Source of the DNA: Bacteroidaceae bacterium
Lineage (GTDB): Bacteria; Bacteroidota; Bacteroidia; Bacteroidales; Bacteroidaceae
Assembly: GCA_024693505.1 (NCBI GenBank)
Contig: JAILKU010000113.1
Location: 1-47,683, forward strand
DNA: 47,683 nt
Direction of reading: 5' to 3'
Shown here: positions 34,556 through 42,433 of the stretch, piece after piece
Layout of the letters: each line of letters starts with the position of its first letter
Numbering within the stretch: the stretch's first letter is position 1
Notes under the pieces: generated by a model
What the model saw: the letters and a program-made list of their open reading frames with translations, nothing else
What the model was told of the DNA's origin: nothing
Databases searched by the model: none
Made by a program: the position numbers and the translations under genes

Positions 34556-35890
34556 TCAATCCTCAACACACACACCCTTTAGTGTCGCACTGCTGGCTTC
34601 AGTCACTCTGACCCTGATAGTGGACCCTATCCGATGTCCGTCTCTGTCAACAATGACCACCCTGTTCTGACCTGTCCGTCCAAACAGTTGTTCGCGACTG
34701 CGCTTACTGGTACCCTCCAGCAGGACATCATACGTCTGCCCGATACAACGTCTGTTGCTCAGGGCCGACAACTCGTTCTGCAAAGCGATGAGTTCGTTCA
34801 GGCGACGTATCTTCGTCTCCTCGGGCACATCATCGGGCAGATGCTTGCTGGCGTAAGTGCCTGGGCGCTCGCTGTACTTAAACATAAAGGCGCTATCGTA
34901 GGCGCATTCTCGCATCAGGCTCAGACTTTGCTGATGGTCTTCCTCCGTCTCGCTCGAATAGCCCACGAATATATCGGTGCTCAAGCCGCAGTCGGGTATG
35001 ATCCGGCGAATGGCATCCACACGATCCAAATACCACTCGCGAGTGTATTTGCGATTCATCAGAGCCAGAATCCTGTTGCTGCCACTCTGCACAGGCAAAT
35101 GGATGTGGTGGCAAATGTTCGGTTCTTCGGCAATGACATGCAGGGTTTCATCGCTCATGTCCTTGGGATGACTCGTGGTAAAGCGCACCCTCATATCGGG
35201 CACGCTACGGGCCACCAGACGAAGCAGGGCGGGAAAGGCTATCGGTTCACCCTCCTTGCTGTCATTGTCTTTCCCCTTGTAGGAGTTCACATTCTGTCCC
35301 AGCAGGGTTACCTCCTTATAGCCTCTGGCCTCCAGGTCCTTCACCTCGCGCAGGATGCTCTCCACATCGCGACTACGCTCCCGTCCGCGAGTGTAAGGCA
35401 CAATGCAATAGTGGCAGAAGTTATTGCAGCCGCGCATAATGCTGACAAAACCGCTTATATGCGGACCACAAATGCGCTGGGGCACTATGTCGCGATAGGT
35501 CTCGGTAGTGGAGAGTTCTACGTTGATGGCCTTTTGCCCGCATTCCACCTGAGCAATCAAGTCGGGCAGAGCCATATAACTGTCGGGTCCCACTACGATA
35601 TCTGCATGATAATCCTCTATCAGCTTTTCCTTTACGCGCTCGGCCATACAGCCCAGCACACCGATAATGAGCCGACGTCCCCGCTTCTGCAGGCTATGCA
35701 GGAACTCCAGCCGACTGATGATCTTCTGTTCGGCATTGTCTCGCACAGAGCAGGTGTTCAGGAAAACAGCCGTTGCCTCGTCGAGCGACTGGCACACCTC
35801 ATAGCCGGCCATTCTCATAATGGAGGCTACGACCTCGCTGTCTGCCACATTCATTTGGCAGCCGTATGTCTCTATAAAGAGCCTTTTCAT
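34556..35890 (-). CDS. miaB: tRNA (N6-isopentenyl adenosine(37)-C2)-methylthiotransferase
   Basis: A 444-residue radical SAM enzyme that adds the methylthio group to i6A37 of tRNAs reading U-initial codons. The N-terminal domain (ETYGCQMNVADSE, LNTCSVRDNAE, GVLGCMAERVK) carries three auxiliary-cluster cysteines. MRGCNNFCHYCIVPYTRGRERSR contains the CxxxCxxC cluster. A C-terminal TRAM domain (RSREQLFGRTGQNRVVIV) binds RNA. It has a strong promoter at 35915-35945 and leads the leftward block through folK. Confidence 0.96.
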   Translation of the reverse strand: MKRLFIETYGCQMNVADSEVVASIMRMAGYEVCQSLDEATAVFLNTCSVRDNAEQKIISRLEFLHSLQKRGRRLIIGVLGCMAERVKEKLIEDYHADIVVGPDSYMALPDLIAQVECGQKAINVELSTTETYRDIVPQRICGPHISGFVSIMRGCNNFCHYCIVPYTRGRERSRDVESILREVKDLEARGYKEVTLLGQNVNSYKGKDNDSKEGEPIAFPALLRLVARSVPDMRVRFTTSHPKDMSDETLHVIAEEPNICHHIHLPVQSGSNRILALMNRKYTREWYLDRVDAIRRIIPDCGLSTDIFVGYSSETEEDHQQSLSLMRECAYDSAFMFKYSERPGTYASKHLPDDVPEETKIRRLNELIALQNELSALSNRRCIGQTYDVLLEGTSKRSREQLFGRTGQNRVVIVDRDGHRIGSTIRVRVTEASSATLKGVCVED

Positions 35891-35914
35891 CGGTCAAAAA
35901 ACCATATTTGGGCA

Positions 35915-35945
35915 CAAAAGTATAAAAAAAAGAACGAAAAACAAA
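35915..35945 (-). promoter_or_regulatory. Promoter of miaB and downstream genes
   Basis: Read on the minus strand: TTTG (35945-35942), 19 nt, TACTTTTG (35922-35915). Spacing and sequence fit the Bacteroidota consensus. The expected start of transcription is about 15-20 nt before the miaB ATG at 35890. Confidence 0.75.
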
Positions 35946-35984
35946 ATAATTTTCCGTTTTTTTCAAAACGAAAGAGCCTTAGAC

Positions 35985-36020
35985 AAAGAAAGAGTGTGGA
36001 GAGCTGTTTCTTCTCCACAC
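35985..36020 (-). terminator. Terminator downstream of tRNA-Gln
   Basis: GTGTGGAGA (35994-36002) pairs with TCTCCACAC (36012-36020) around a 9-nt loop. On the minus strand the stem is followed by a pyrimidine-rich stretch (CTCTTTCTTTG). It starts 9 nt beyond the tRNA 3' end. Confidence 0.7.
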
Positions 36021-36029
36021 CCTTTGGGG

Positions 36030-36100
36030 TTGGGCTATCCGGTTTCGAACCAGAACTAAGACGACCAAAATGTCTTGTGCTACCATTACACCATAGCCCA
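36030..36100 (-). tRNA. tRNA-Gln (anticodon TTG)
   Basis: 71 nt on the minus strand. Acceptor TGGGCTA pairs fully with TAGCCCA, discriminator A. The T arm is TCTGG-TTCGAAA-CCGGA. The anticodon loop is TTTTGGT, with anticodon TTG at its centre, on a stem AGACA/CGTCT whose last pair is an A-C mismatch. The variable loop is short (4 nt). CCA is not encoded. It has its own promoter and terminator, so it is a single-gene unit between tyrS and miaB. Confidence 0.92.
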
Positions 36101-36129
36101 ATCCAAGCCCAATCTTTCGATTGCGGCTG

Positions 36130-36160
36130 CAAAGGTACGAATAAGTACGGGAAATGCAAA
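36130..36160 (-). promoter_or_regulatory. Promoter of tRNA-Gln
   Basis: Minus strand: TTTG (36160-36157), 19 nt, TACCTTTG (36137-36130), followed about 30 nt later by the tRNA 5' end. It matches the consensus exactly. Confidence 0.78.
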
Positions 36161-36226
36161 ATAAAATCCAATTTATTTTTCACTTCCGAGCGAAAGTAAG
36201 TCCCAACGCGGCTCAAAGGGCGCTCA

Positions 36227-37528
36227 CTATTTCACGATGAGCAGGAAATATTTCTTCTTGCCCTGCTGCACCAGCAAATACTTATCGTCCAGCAGGTCGG
36301 CCTCGGTCACCATCTGATCGAAGGCTGCGAGCTTCTCCTTGTTCAAACTTACGCCGCCGCCTTGTGTGAGCTTGCGCATTTCCCCCTTGCTGGCGAAGCA
36401 CTGGGTATGCTCGGCCATCAGATCGACAGCCTTCACGCCCTCGCCCTGCAGGAGAGTACGGCTCACTTCAAACTGGGGCACTCCGCTAAAGACATCCAGC
36501 AGGGTCTGCTCGTCCAGCTTCACCAGGCTTTCCTTCGTAGCCTTGCCGAAGAGGATGTTGCTGGCCTCAACAGCCAACTCGTAGTCTTCACGGCTATGTA
36601 CCATAATAGTAACCTCCTGAGCCAGTCGCTTCTGCAGAACGCGACGGCCGGGATCCTGACGATGCTCCTCTATGAGGGCGTCAATCTCTTCCTTCTCCAG
36701 GCTGGTGAAAATCTTGATGTAGCGCTCGGCATCTTCGTCAGCCACGTTGAGCCAGAACTGGTAGAAAGTATAAGGACTCGTGCGCTTGCGATCCAACCAG
36801 ATGTTGCCCTTCTCCGTCTTGCCGAATTTCTTGCCGTCGGCCTTTGTTATCAAAGGACAAGTCAGGGCAAAGGCTTCGTTTTCGCCACCCAGCTTGCGGC
36901 GGATCAGTTCAGTACCAGTCGTAATATTTCCCCATTGGTCGGAGCCGCCCATCTGCAGTTTGCAGTTCTTTGTCTGATAGAGATGCAGGAAATCATAGCC
37001 CTGCAGGAGCTGATAAGTGAACTCGGTGAATGACATGCCGTCCTGGAATTCACCGTTCAGGCGACGCTTCACACTATCCTTTGCCATCATGTAATTTACG
37101 GTAATGCACTTACCTATCTCACGGGCAAAATCCAGGAAACTGTAGTTTTTCATCCAGTCGTAGTTGTTTACCAGCTCGGCCTTATTGGGCGCTTCGCTTT
37201 CGAAATCCAGGAAGTGCGACAGCTGAGCCTTGATGCACTCTACATTATGGCGCAACGTCTCTTCGTTCAGCAAGTTACGTTCCTGACTCTTGCCGCTGGG
37301 GTCGCCTATCATACCTGTGGCGCCGCCGATCAGAGCCAGCGGCTTATGGCCGCAACGTTGCAGGTGGCGCAGCATCATCACACCACAAAGGTGTCCGATA
37401 TGCAAACTATCGGCTGTGGGATCTATACCCACATAGGCCGTAACGGTTTCTCTCTCGAGCAGTTCTTCTGTTCCAGGCATCATCTGGTGGATCATGCCTC
37501 TCCAAGTTAATTCCTTTACAAAGTTCAT
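36227..37528 (-). CDS. tyrS: Tyrosyl-tRNA synthetase
   Basis: A 433-residue class I synthetase that charges tRNA-Tyr. The HIGH motif is [12 protein letters not shown] near residue 43, and the KMSKS equivalent is KFGKT ([15 protein letters not shown]). [17 protein letters not shown] and [12 protein letters not shown] are family hallmarks. The C-terminal S4-like RNA-binding segment ([10 protein letters not shown]) is present. Length is normal. It is a single-gene unit with its own promoter at 37554-37584. Confidence 0.97.
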   Translation of the reverse strand: MNFVKELTWRGMIHQMMPGTEELLERETVTAYVGIDPTADSLHIGHLCGVMMLRHLQRCGHKPLALIGGATGMIGDPSGKSQERNLLNEETLRHNVECIKAQLSHFLDFESEAPNKAELVNNYDWMKNYSFLDFAREIGKCITVNYMMAKDSVKRRLNGEFQDGMSFTEFTYQLLQGYDFLHLYQTKNCKLQMGGSDQWGNITTGTELIRRKLGGENEAFALTCPLITKADGKKFGKTEKGNIWLDRKRTSPYTFYQFWLNVADEDAERYIKIFTSLEKEEIDALIEEHRQDPGRRVLQKRLAQEVTIMVHSREDYELAVEASNILFGKATKESLVKLDEQTLLDVFSGVPQFEVSRTLLQGEGVKAVDLMAEHTQCFASKGEMRKLTQGGGVSLNKEKLAAFDQMVTEADLLDDKYLLVQQGKKKYFLLIVK

Positions 37529-37553
37529 CGAATGAGTTTTTGGTTTTGGGCTG

Positions 37554-37584
37554 CAAAATTACGATTAAGCAAGGAGAATACAAA
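37554..37584 (-). promoter_or_regulatory. Promoter of tyrS
   Basis: Minus strand: TTTG (37584-37581), 19 nt, TAATTTTG (37561-37554). The start codon at 37528 lies 25 nt further on, leaving a short leader. Confidence 0.75.
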
Positions 37585-37658
37585 AGAAAACCTCATTTTT
37601 TTTCTTTTGTTTGTCGAGCAAGGACAAATTCGGCCCAAAGGCAAGGACAATACAAAGG
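37569..37658. repeat. Three GCAAGGA-type repeats upstream of tyrS
   Basis: GCAAGGAGAATACAAAAG (37569-37586), GCAAGGACAAATTCGG (37618-37633) and GCAAGGACAATACAAAGG (37641-37658). The first copy overlaps the tyrS promoter, so the others may be duplicated promoter-like sequence. Confidence 0.7.
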
Positions 37659-37779
37659 AAAATTTCACTATTTCACTTGCCTGGCGAACAGGAAAATCTT
37701 CGAGAAGATGTCGCTTCGCCCCCTGTTTTGAATATTCTCCAACGCCCATCCGTTTTTTGCCCGAAGGCCTTCCATTTTT

Positions 37780-37842
37780 TGCGGAAAGGCCTTTGCGCAA
37801 AATCTTAAAGGCCTTTCCGCAAAATCTTAAAGGCCTTTCCGC
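37780..37842. repeat. Alternating hairpin array (AAAGGCCTTT core)
   Basis: TGCGGAAAGGCCTTT (37780-37794) pairs perfectly with AAAGGCCTTTCCGCA (37807-37821). A second copy of the right arm follows at 37829-37842, because a 22-nt unit (37797-37818) is repeated at 37819-37840. The left arm can therefore pair with either right arm. No T tract follows. Confidence 0.8.
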
Positions 37843-38084
37843 AAATTTTATGTCGCAGAGTTCATGCTGCATTCATGAAAACGACAAGCAGAAAAAAGAG
37901 ATTTTTGCTAAATAGTAACGAACTTAATTGAATATTGCCGCAAAAAGGGCGAAAACGCAAAAAATAGGACGAATTTCGGCACAAAAAGAGTAAGATTGGG
38001 TCGTTTTTAGGTCAAAAATGTTAAAAAAGTTTAATTCTTGTCAGAAAAATTATCACAAAGTCCTTTTAATTAAAGATATGGTTG

Positions 38085-38092
38085 TACCTTTG
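38085..38092 (+). promoter_or_regulatory. -7 element for the surface cluster
   Basis: TACCTTTG lies about 160 nt before the ATG at 38251. The -33 region (CCTTTTAAT) is a poor match to TTTG. The resulting leader of about 150 nt is long and A-rich, with a repeated GACGATGT at 38160-38182. Confidence 0.5.
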
Positions 38093-38250
38093 CACTGGAT
38101 TTTCGCTTTACATAAAGGGTGCAGTGCGCCTCGATTACTGTTAGCGAATATATAATCCGACGATGTAAAAGACGATGTGAGAGAGAAAAGTTAGGCAAGT
38201 ACAAACAAGAACAAAGAAGAATATATTAAACATTATTTATAATAAAACGT

Positions 38251-41166
38251 ATGAAAACTAAGTTTACCCAGATTCTCATGCTGCTGGCAATTACTGTCGG
38301 CATGGGAGTGATTGTGACTTCATGTAAGGACACAAACGAGGACGATTTCAACAAATTGCGTACTGAGATTCAGGACTCCAACACCCTGATTGCAGCCTTG
38401 AAGAGCCAGGTTTCCAACCTGCAGGCTCAGATTAATGAATTGAAGGCCCGCCTGGATCGAATCAACGAATGCGAGTGCGACATGAGCGATTTGCAGCGCA
38501 CCATCGCTGGCTTGCAGGCCGACATAGCCAACCTCAAGGCCAACAAAGCCGACAAGAGCGAGATTGCACGTTTGGAAAACATCTTAAGCAACTTGCTGGA
38601 CAAGTACAACTACATTGAGGGCCTGGTAATTGACAACTACGTTACCAAGAGCGTGTTCGAAAGCACAATCGCTCGTTTGGAGAAGCTCATCGCCAATGCT
38701 GGTGGTAGCGAGACTGACATCAGCGCTATCCTTGCCAAGTTGTCAGAGATTGAAAACGGCCTCATCGAGGCTAAGGCTCTTGCCACCACAGCTAACGCTC
38801 TGGCTGAAAACGCCAAGAACACTGCTGATGCTGCAAAGGCTGCTGCCGCACTGGCTCAGACCGCTGCTTTGGCTGCTCAGAGCGATGCTGCCGCTGCTAA
38901 GAACCTGGCTAACGCTGTTCAGAAGATTGCCAATAGCAACACAGAGAGAATTAGCACTATTGAGACTCGCCTCATCACCATGAGCGTTGACCTGCAGTCG
39001 GCCCTGACTAATGCCAATATGGCCAACCAGCGCAGCAAGCAGGACAGCATCCGCATCAACGACCTGGAGAAGAGCCTCACAGCCCTAAAGAACTATCTGG
39101 ATAAGACTCAGGCTGAGCAGGACGAGAAGATTAAGGCACAGGCTGCTGATATCGCTAAGCAGGCTGCCGATCTCAAGGCTCTGCAGAATGAGCTCAATGC
39201 CCTTCGCAGCGAGACCGAGACCAAACTGGCTGACGTGAAGAAGTATGCTGACGACCAGCTTAAAGCTGCCGTGAGTGAGCTGAATGGCATTATAGATGCT
39301 AAGGTTGCCGACCTCAACAGCGCTATTGACGGAGTTAAGGGCGATGTATCTGAACTGCAGACCAAGGTGGCTGCTTTGGAGGCTCTGACCACGAAGCTGG
39401 ACGAACTGGAAAATAAGATCAGCGAATGCGACGGCAAGCTGGCTGCTCTCTCCGAGGTTATTGCACAGCAGGTAAGCGGTGTAATCGTACAGGGCACCTA
39501 CAACCCCGCATTCGGTACTTTTGGCGTTCCCGTTAACATTCAAAGCAATGTGCTGGTGGCTTATTTCGGCCATGCCGTAAACAAGGTTAAGTTCCCAGTT
39601 CTCGACGGTTCTACTGTTAATTATATCCGTCCTGAGCAGGTGCTCACTGAGGATGAGGCTAACGTAATCAATGGTGTTGAGCAGTTCACTGCTGCAGCTG
39701 ATGACTATTTGGTATCCGATGAGGAAAACAATGCCGGCACGCTCTATTTGACAATCAATCCCGCTGAACGCGACTTCGAGGGTCTGCAACTCTCATTGGA
39801 AAACAGCCAAGCTAAGACCTCTGGTGTTAAGTTGGGTGCTGCTCGCAAGAGCAACAAGACTTTGGGCTTCGGTTGGACCCGCGCAGCTGGCGAAAATGGT
39901 TTCTACGAGGTTCCTGCCTACGTAAAAGCTAGCGGCGTAAAGGCTGTTCAGAAGGTTAACTTCAATGCTGAGAAGACCCTGAACACTCTGAAGGGCATTT
40001 ATCAGGATCTGAGGAACCGTCAGACTCCCAGCTTTACTGATTTTGCTAAAGATATCTACGATGTTCTCTCTGGCTTCAACCTGGATGCTAACGCTGTTAA
40101 GGTAGTTTGGGCCACTCCCGATGGAGAGCAGCATTCCGTACGTTCTACCTACAACATCGCTGCAACAGCCGTTGAACCATGGAACTTCGGTACCCTGTAT
40201 GGTGTTGAGCGTACACATGTTCCTGGTTATAATTTCGCAAACAGCTTCTTGAACAGGTTGGTAAGTTCGACAAAGTCGAAGATCAACAAAATATTCAATA
40301 AGATTGATGATATTGATGTTCCTGAAATTAAGGTAGAGAAGGTTGAGTTTAAGGGACTTTCTGATGAGACTATTGCAAAATTCAAGACTACCGTATCAAT
40401 TGATCCAGTTGAGTTGAAAAAGTATAATAATGTTAATATTGTTTTGAATGATCCCGAGCACGCATATGTTGAGATAGATGGCAAGAAATATCCTGTTATT
40501 ATCAATGCAGGTGCAGATGTTGACATGAGTAACATAAAGATTGAGATTGACGATGTAACAGTTGATATGACCGATGTTGCCAAGTCTATCAATGACGATC
40601 TCAACGTTGATGATCTCAATGACATGATTAAGGACATGTCTGATTTCGTGGATGACGTGAACGACATCCTTGCCTCAATTAACGATGTAGAAAGTGATGT
40701 GGCCGATGCTATAGAAAACTATGTTGACCGTGGAAAGAGCTACCTCGAGAAGATAGATGGCAAGTTGGTTGGCCTGTTCAACAGCATCAACAGTCGTCTG
40801 CAGCCCGTAATGCTTGGTGGTGTTAAGGGTACCACCCTGCTGAGTACAGCTGAGGCTTACCCCACAAAGTGGAACCTCGACATGATTGACCTGATTCCTA
40901 CCACTTGGAGCTATGAGCTTGCTGCTCCCGTTTGCAAGAAGCACGTAGCTATTGTAAACGTAAGCAAGGGAGGTGTAAATTATGCTGCTAAAGCTAAGGC
41001 TATTAACAGTCAAAACGAAGAGTTGAACAAGGTTCTCGATGGCAACGACCGCTTTATCCGCATCAATGGCCTGGAGAAAGGCTACACTTACACTATTGCA
41101 TACTCCGCAATGGACTACACGGGTCAAATTGCTACACACCGCTGCTACGTGACCGTAACCGAGTAA
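38251..41166 (+). CDS. Long coiled-coil lipoprotein with beta-rich C-terminal part
   Basis: A protein of 971 residues with lipobox VTSC (Cys25). Residues about 30-410 are a continuous coiled coil (LIAALKSQVSNLQAQINELKARL, then Ala-rich heptads such as AKALATTANALAENAKN at 165-225). Residues about 410-970 are mostly beta, with an Asp-rich helical insert (DVTVDMTDVAKSINDDLN). It could form a rod that holds the C-terminal part away from the membrane. By eye the codons around 40230-40700 are more AT-rich than the rest. No family is recognised with confidence. It is 53 nt before an OmpA-family gene, with which it probably shares a transcript. Confidence 0.82.
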   Translation: MKTKFTQILMLLAITVGMGVIVTSCKDTNEDDFNKLRTEIQDSNTLIAALKSQVSNLQAQINELKARLDRINECECDMSDLQRTIAGLQADIANLKANKADKSEIARLENILSNLLDKYNYIEGLVIDNYVTKSVFESTIARLEKLIANAGGSETDISAILAKLSEIENGLIEAKALATTANALAENAKNTADAAKAAAALAQTAALAAQSDAAAAKNLANAVQKIANSNTERISTIETRLITMSVDLQSALTNANMANQRSKQDSIRINDLEKSLTALKNYLDKTQAEQDEKIKAQAADIAKQAADLKALQNELNALRSETETKLADVKKYADDQLKAAVSELNGIIDAKVADLNSAIDGVKGDVSELQTKVAALEALTTKLDELENKISECDGKLAALSEVIAQQVSGVIVQGTYNPAFGTFGVPVNIQSNVLVAYFGHAVNKVKFPVLDGSTVNYIRPEQVLTEDEANVINGVEQFTAAADDYLVSDEENNAGTLYLTINPAERDFEGLQLSLENSQAKTSGVKLGAARKSNKTLGFGWTRAAGENGFYEVPAYVKASGVKAVQKVNFNAEKTLNTLKGIYQDLRNRQTPSFTDFAKDIYDVLSGFNLDANAVKVVWATPDGEQHSVRSTYNIAATAVEPWNFGTLYGVERTHVPGYNFANSFLNRLVSSTKSKINKIFNKIDDIDVPEIKVEKVEFKGLSDETIAKFKTTVSIDPVELKKYNNVNIVLNDPEHAYVEIDGKKYPVIINAGADVDMSNIKIEIDDVTVDMTDVAKSINDDLNVDDLNDMIKDMSDFVDDVNDILASINDVESDVADAIENYVDRGKSYLEKIDGKLVGLFNSINSRLQPVMLGGVKGTTLLSTAEAYPTKWNLDMIDLIPTTWSYELAAPVCKKHVAIVNVSKGGVNYAAKAKAINSQNEELNKVLDGNDRFIRINGLEKGYTYTIAYSAMDYTGQIATHRCYVTVTE

Positions 41167-41219
41167 TCGCAATAAGAGAAAGGAAAAAAGAAGGTTAAAC
41201 CGTAGAAAAAGATAACGTT

Positions 41220-42344
41220 ATGAATTTCAAGAAAATATTATATACTGCTCTGTTCGCTGCCGGATGCCTGAGTGCATCTGCGCAGACGACGCAGACCGTA
41301 GAGACATTCAACCACCACTGGTTTATCCAGGCACAGGGTGGTGCCCAGTACACTCTGGGTGAGGTTTCTTTCGACAAGCTCATTTCTCCCAATGCACAGA
41401 TAGCTGCTGGATACCAGTTTACTCCTGTTTGGGGCTTGCGCCTGTCTGTTAATGGTTGGCAGAGCAAGGGTGGTTCCAAGACCACTCTCGGCCGCAAATA
41501 TTGGAAGTGGAATTATGTATCTCCCACCGTTGATGCCACAATGGATCTCACCAACCTCCTGGGCGGTTACAAGAAGCGTTTGGTAAGTGTTGGACTGCTG
41601 GCTGGACTTGGAGCTAACATCGGTTGGGAAAATGACGAGGCCAATCGTCTCGTCACAACAGGTACTCTGGGCAATCCTGTGGGTAACGATGTTACATATC
41701 TGCGCTATCTGTGGGACGGCACCAAGGTGCGTTTCACTGGTCGTGCCGGTCTCTTTGTAGACTTCCACGTAAGCAAGCGCGTCGATTTGGGTCTTGAGGC
41801 TAACGCCAACATCCTGAGCGATCACTACAACTCAAAGAAAGCCGAGAACCCCGACTGGTATTTCAATGCTCTCGCCGGCATAAAGGTCCGTCTGGGTAAG
41901 GTGACAAAGACTGTGACCAAGGAAGATCCCTGCGGCCAGACAATCGTTGAGAAGATTGTGGAGAAGCCCGTTGAGAAGATTGTGGAGAAAGTTGTTTACA
42001 AGGATAAGGAAGTTCCTGCCCGCGAAACAATCCGCCGCGACATCTTCTTCGACATCCGCGGATCAGTTATTAATGATAGCGAAATGTCTAAGGTTGACGA
42101 CATCGTTGCCTACCTGAAGAAGTATCCTACAGCAAAGGTAACCGTAACCTCTTACGCCGATAAGGGCACAGGTAATGCCAAGTTGAACAAGATGTACTCT
42201 GAGCGTCGTGCAAAGACGACCACAGACATCCTCATCAAGAAGGGTATTGACCCAAGTCGCATCTCAACCTCTGCTAAGGGTGATACTGAACAGCCTTATC
42301 AGGAGAATGACAAGAACCGCGTAAGTATCTGCATCGCTGAGTAA
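41220..42344 (+). CDS. OmpA-family outer-membrane protein
   Basis: A protein of 374 residues. Signal peptide 1-21 (CLSASAQ). Residues 22 to about 230 form a small beta-barrel (WFIQAQGGAQYTLGEV, LGLEANANIL). A linker with repeated EKIVEKPVEKIVEKVV (about 240-262) follows. Residues about 271-374 are an OmpA-type peptidoglycan-binding domain: FFDIRGSVINDSEMSKVDDIVAYL, VTSYADKGTGNAKLNKMYSERRA and a final NDKNRVSICI with the usual binding Arg. It should tether the outer membrane to peptidoglycan. A strong hairpin follows its stop. Confidence 0.92.
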   Translation: MNFKKILYTALFAAGCLSASAQTTQTVETFNHHWFIQAQGGAQYTLGEVSFDKLISPNAQIAAGYQFTPVWGLRLSVNGWQSKGGSKTTLGRKYWKWNYVSPTVDATMDLTNLLGGYKKRLVSVGLLAGLGANIGWENDEANRLVTTGTLGNPVGNDVTYLRYLWDGTKVRFTGRAGLFVDFHVSKRVDLGLEANANILSDHYNSKKAENPDWYFNALAGIKVRLGKVTKTVTKEDPCGQTIVEKIVEKPVEKIVEKVVYKDKEVPARETIRRDIFFDIRGSVINDSEMSKVDDIVAYLKKYPTAKVTVTSYADKGTGNAKLNKMYSERRAKTTTDILIKKGIDPSRISTSAKGDTEQPYQENDKNRVSICIAE

Positions 42345-42376
42345 GTTTGTTACAAAACATATTTAATCTATAATCA

Positions 42377-42417
42377 CCGTCCCCAAAACACTCCCCAAAA
42401 GGAGTGTGAGGGGACGG
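42377..42417. terminator. Two-part strong hairpin between the OmpA and InlB-repeat genes
   Basis: CCGTCCCC pairs with GGGGACGG, and inside it ACACTCC pairs with GGAGTGT around CCAAAA. GCATTTTATAAAAA follows on the + strand. It starts 32 nt after the OmpA stop and ends 16 nt before the next ATG, so it may end the first transcript partially or sit in the leader of the next gene. Confidence 0.65.
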
Positions 42418-42433
42418 GCATTTTATAAAAACT

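Larger units (their letters stand above)
37585..38250. other. Repeat-rich intergenic region between tyrS and the surface cluster
   Basis: About 670 nt between divergent genes. Open frames of about 115-127 codons cross it on both strands, but they run through promoter and hairpin repeats and show no signal or family motif, so I do not call them genes. It contains GCAAGGA-type repeats, a hairpin array at 37780-37842, an A/T-rich stretch at 37860-38060, and a plus-strand -7 element at 38085-38092 followed by a leader of about 150 nt. Confidence 0.6.

Noticed and set aside
34634..36199. Open frame of over 500 codons opposite miaB and running through tRNA-Gln
   Set aside because: It crosses the tRNA gene, its promoter and the miaB promoter; miaB motifs are unambiguous on the other strand.
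37525..37915. Open frames of 115-127 codons upstream of tyrS on both strands
   Set aside because: They run through the tyrS promoter and the repeat/hairpin array, and the translations are composed of the repeated units.
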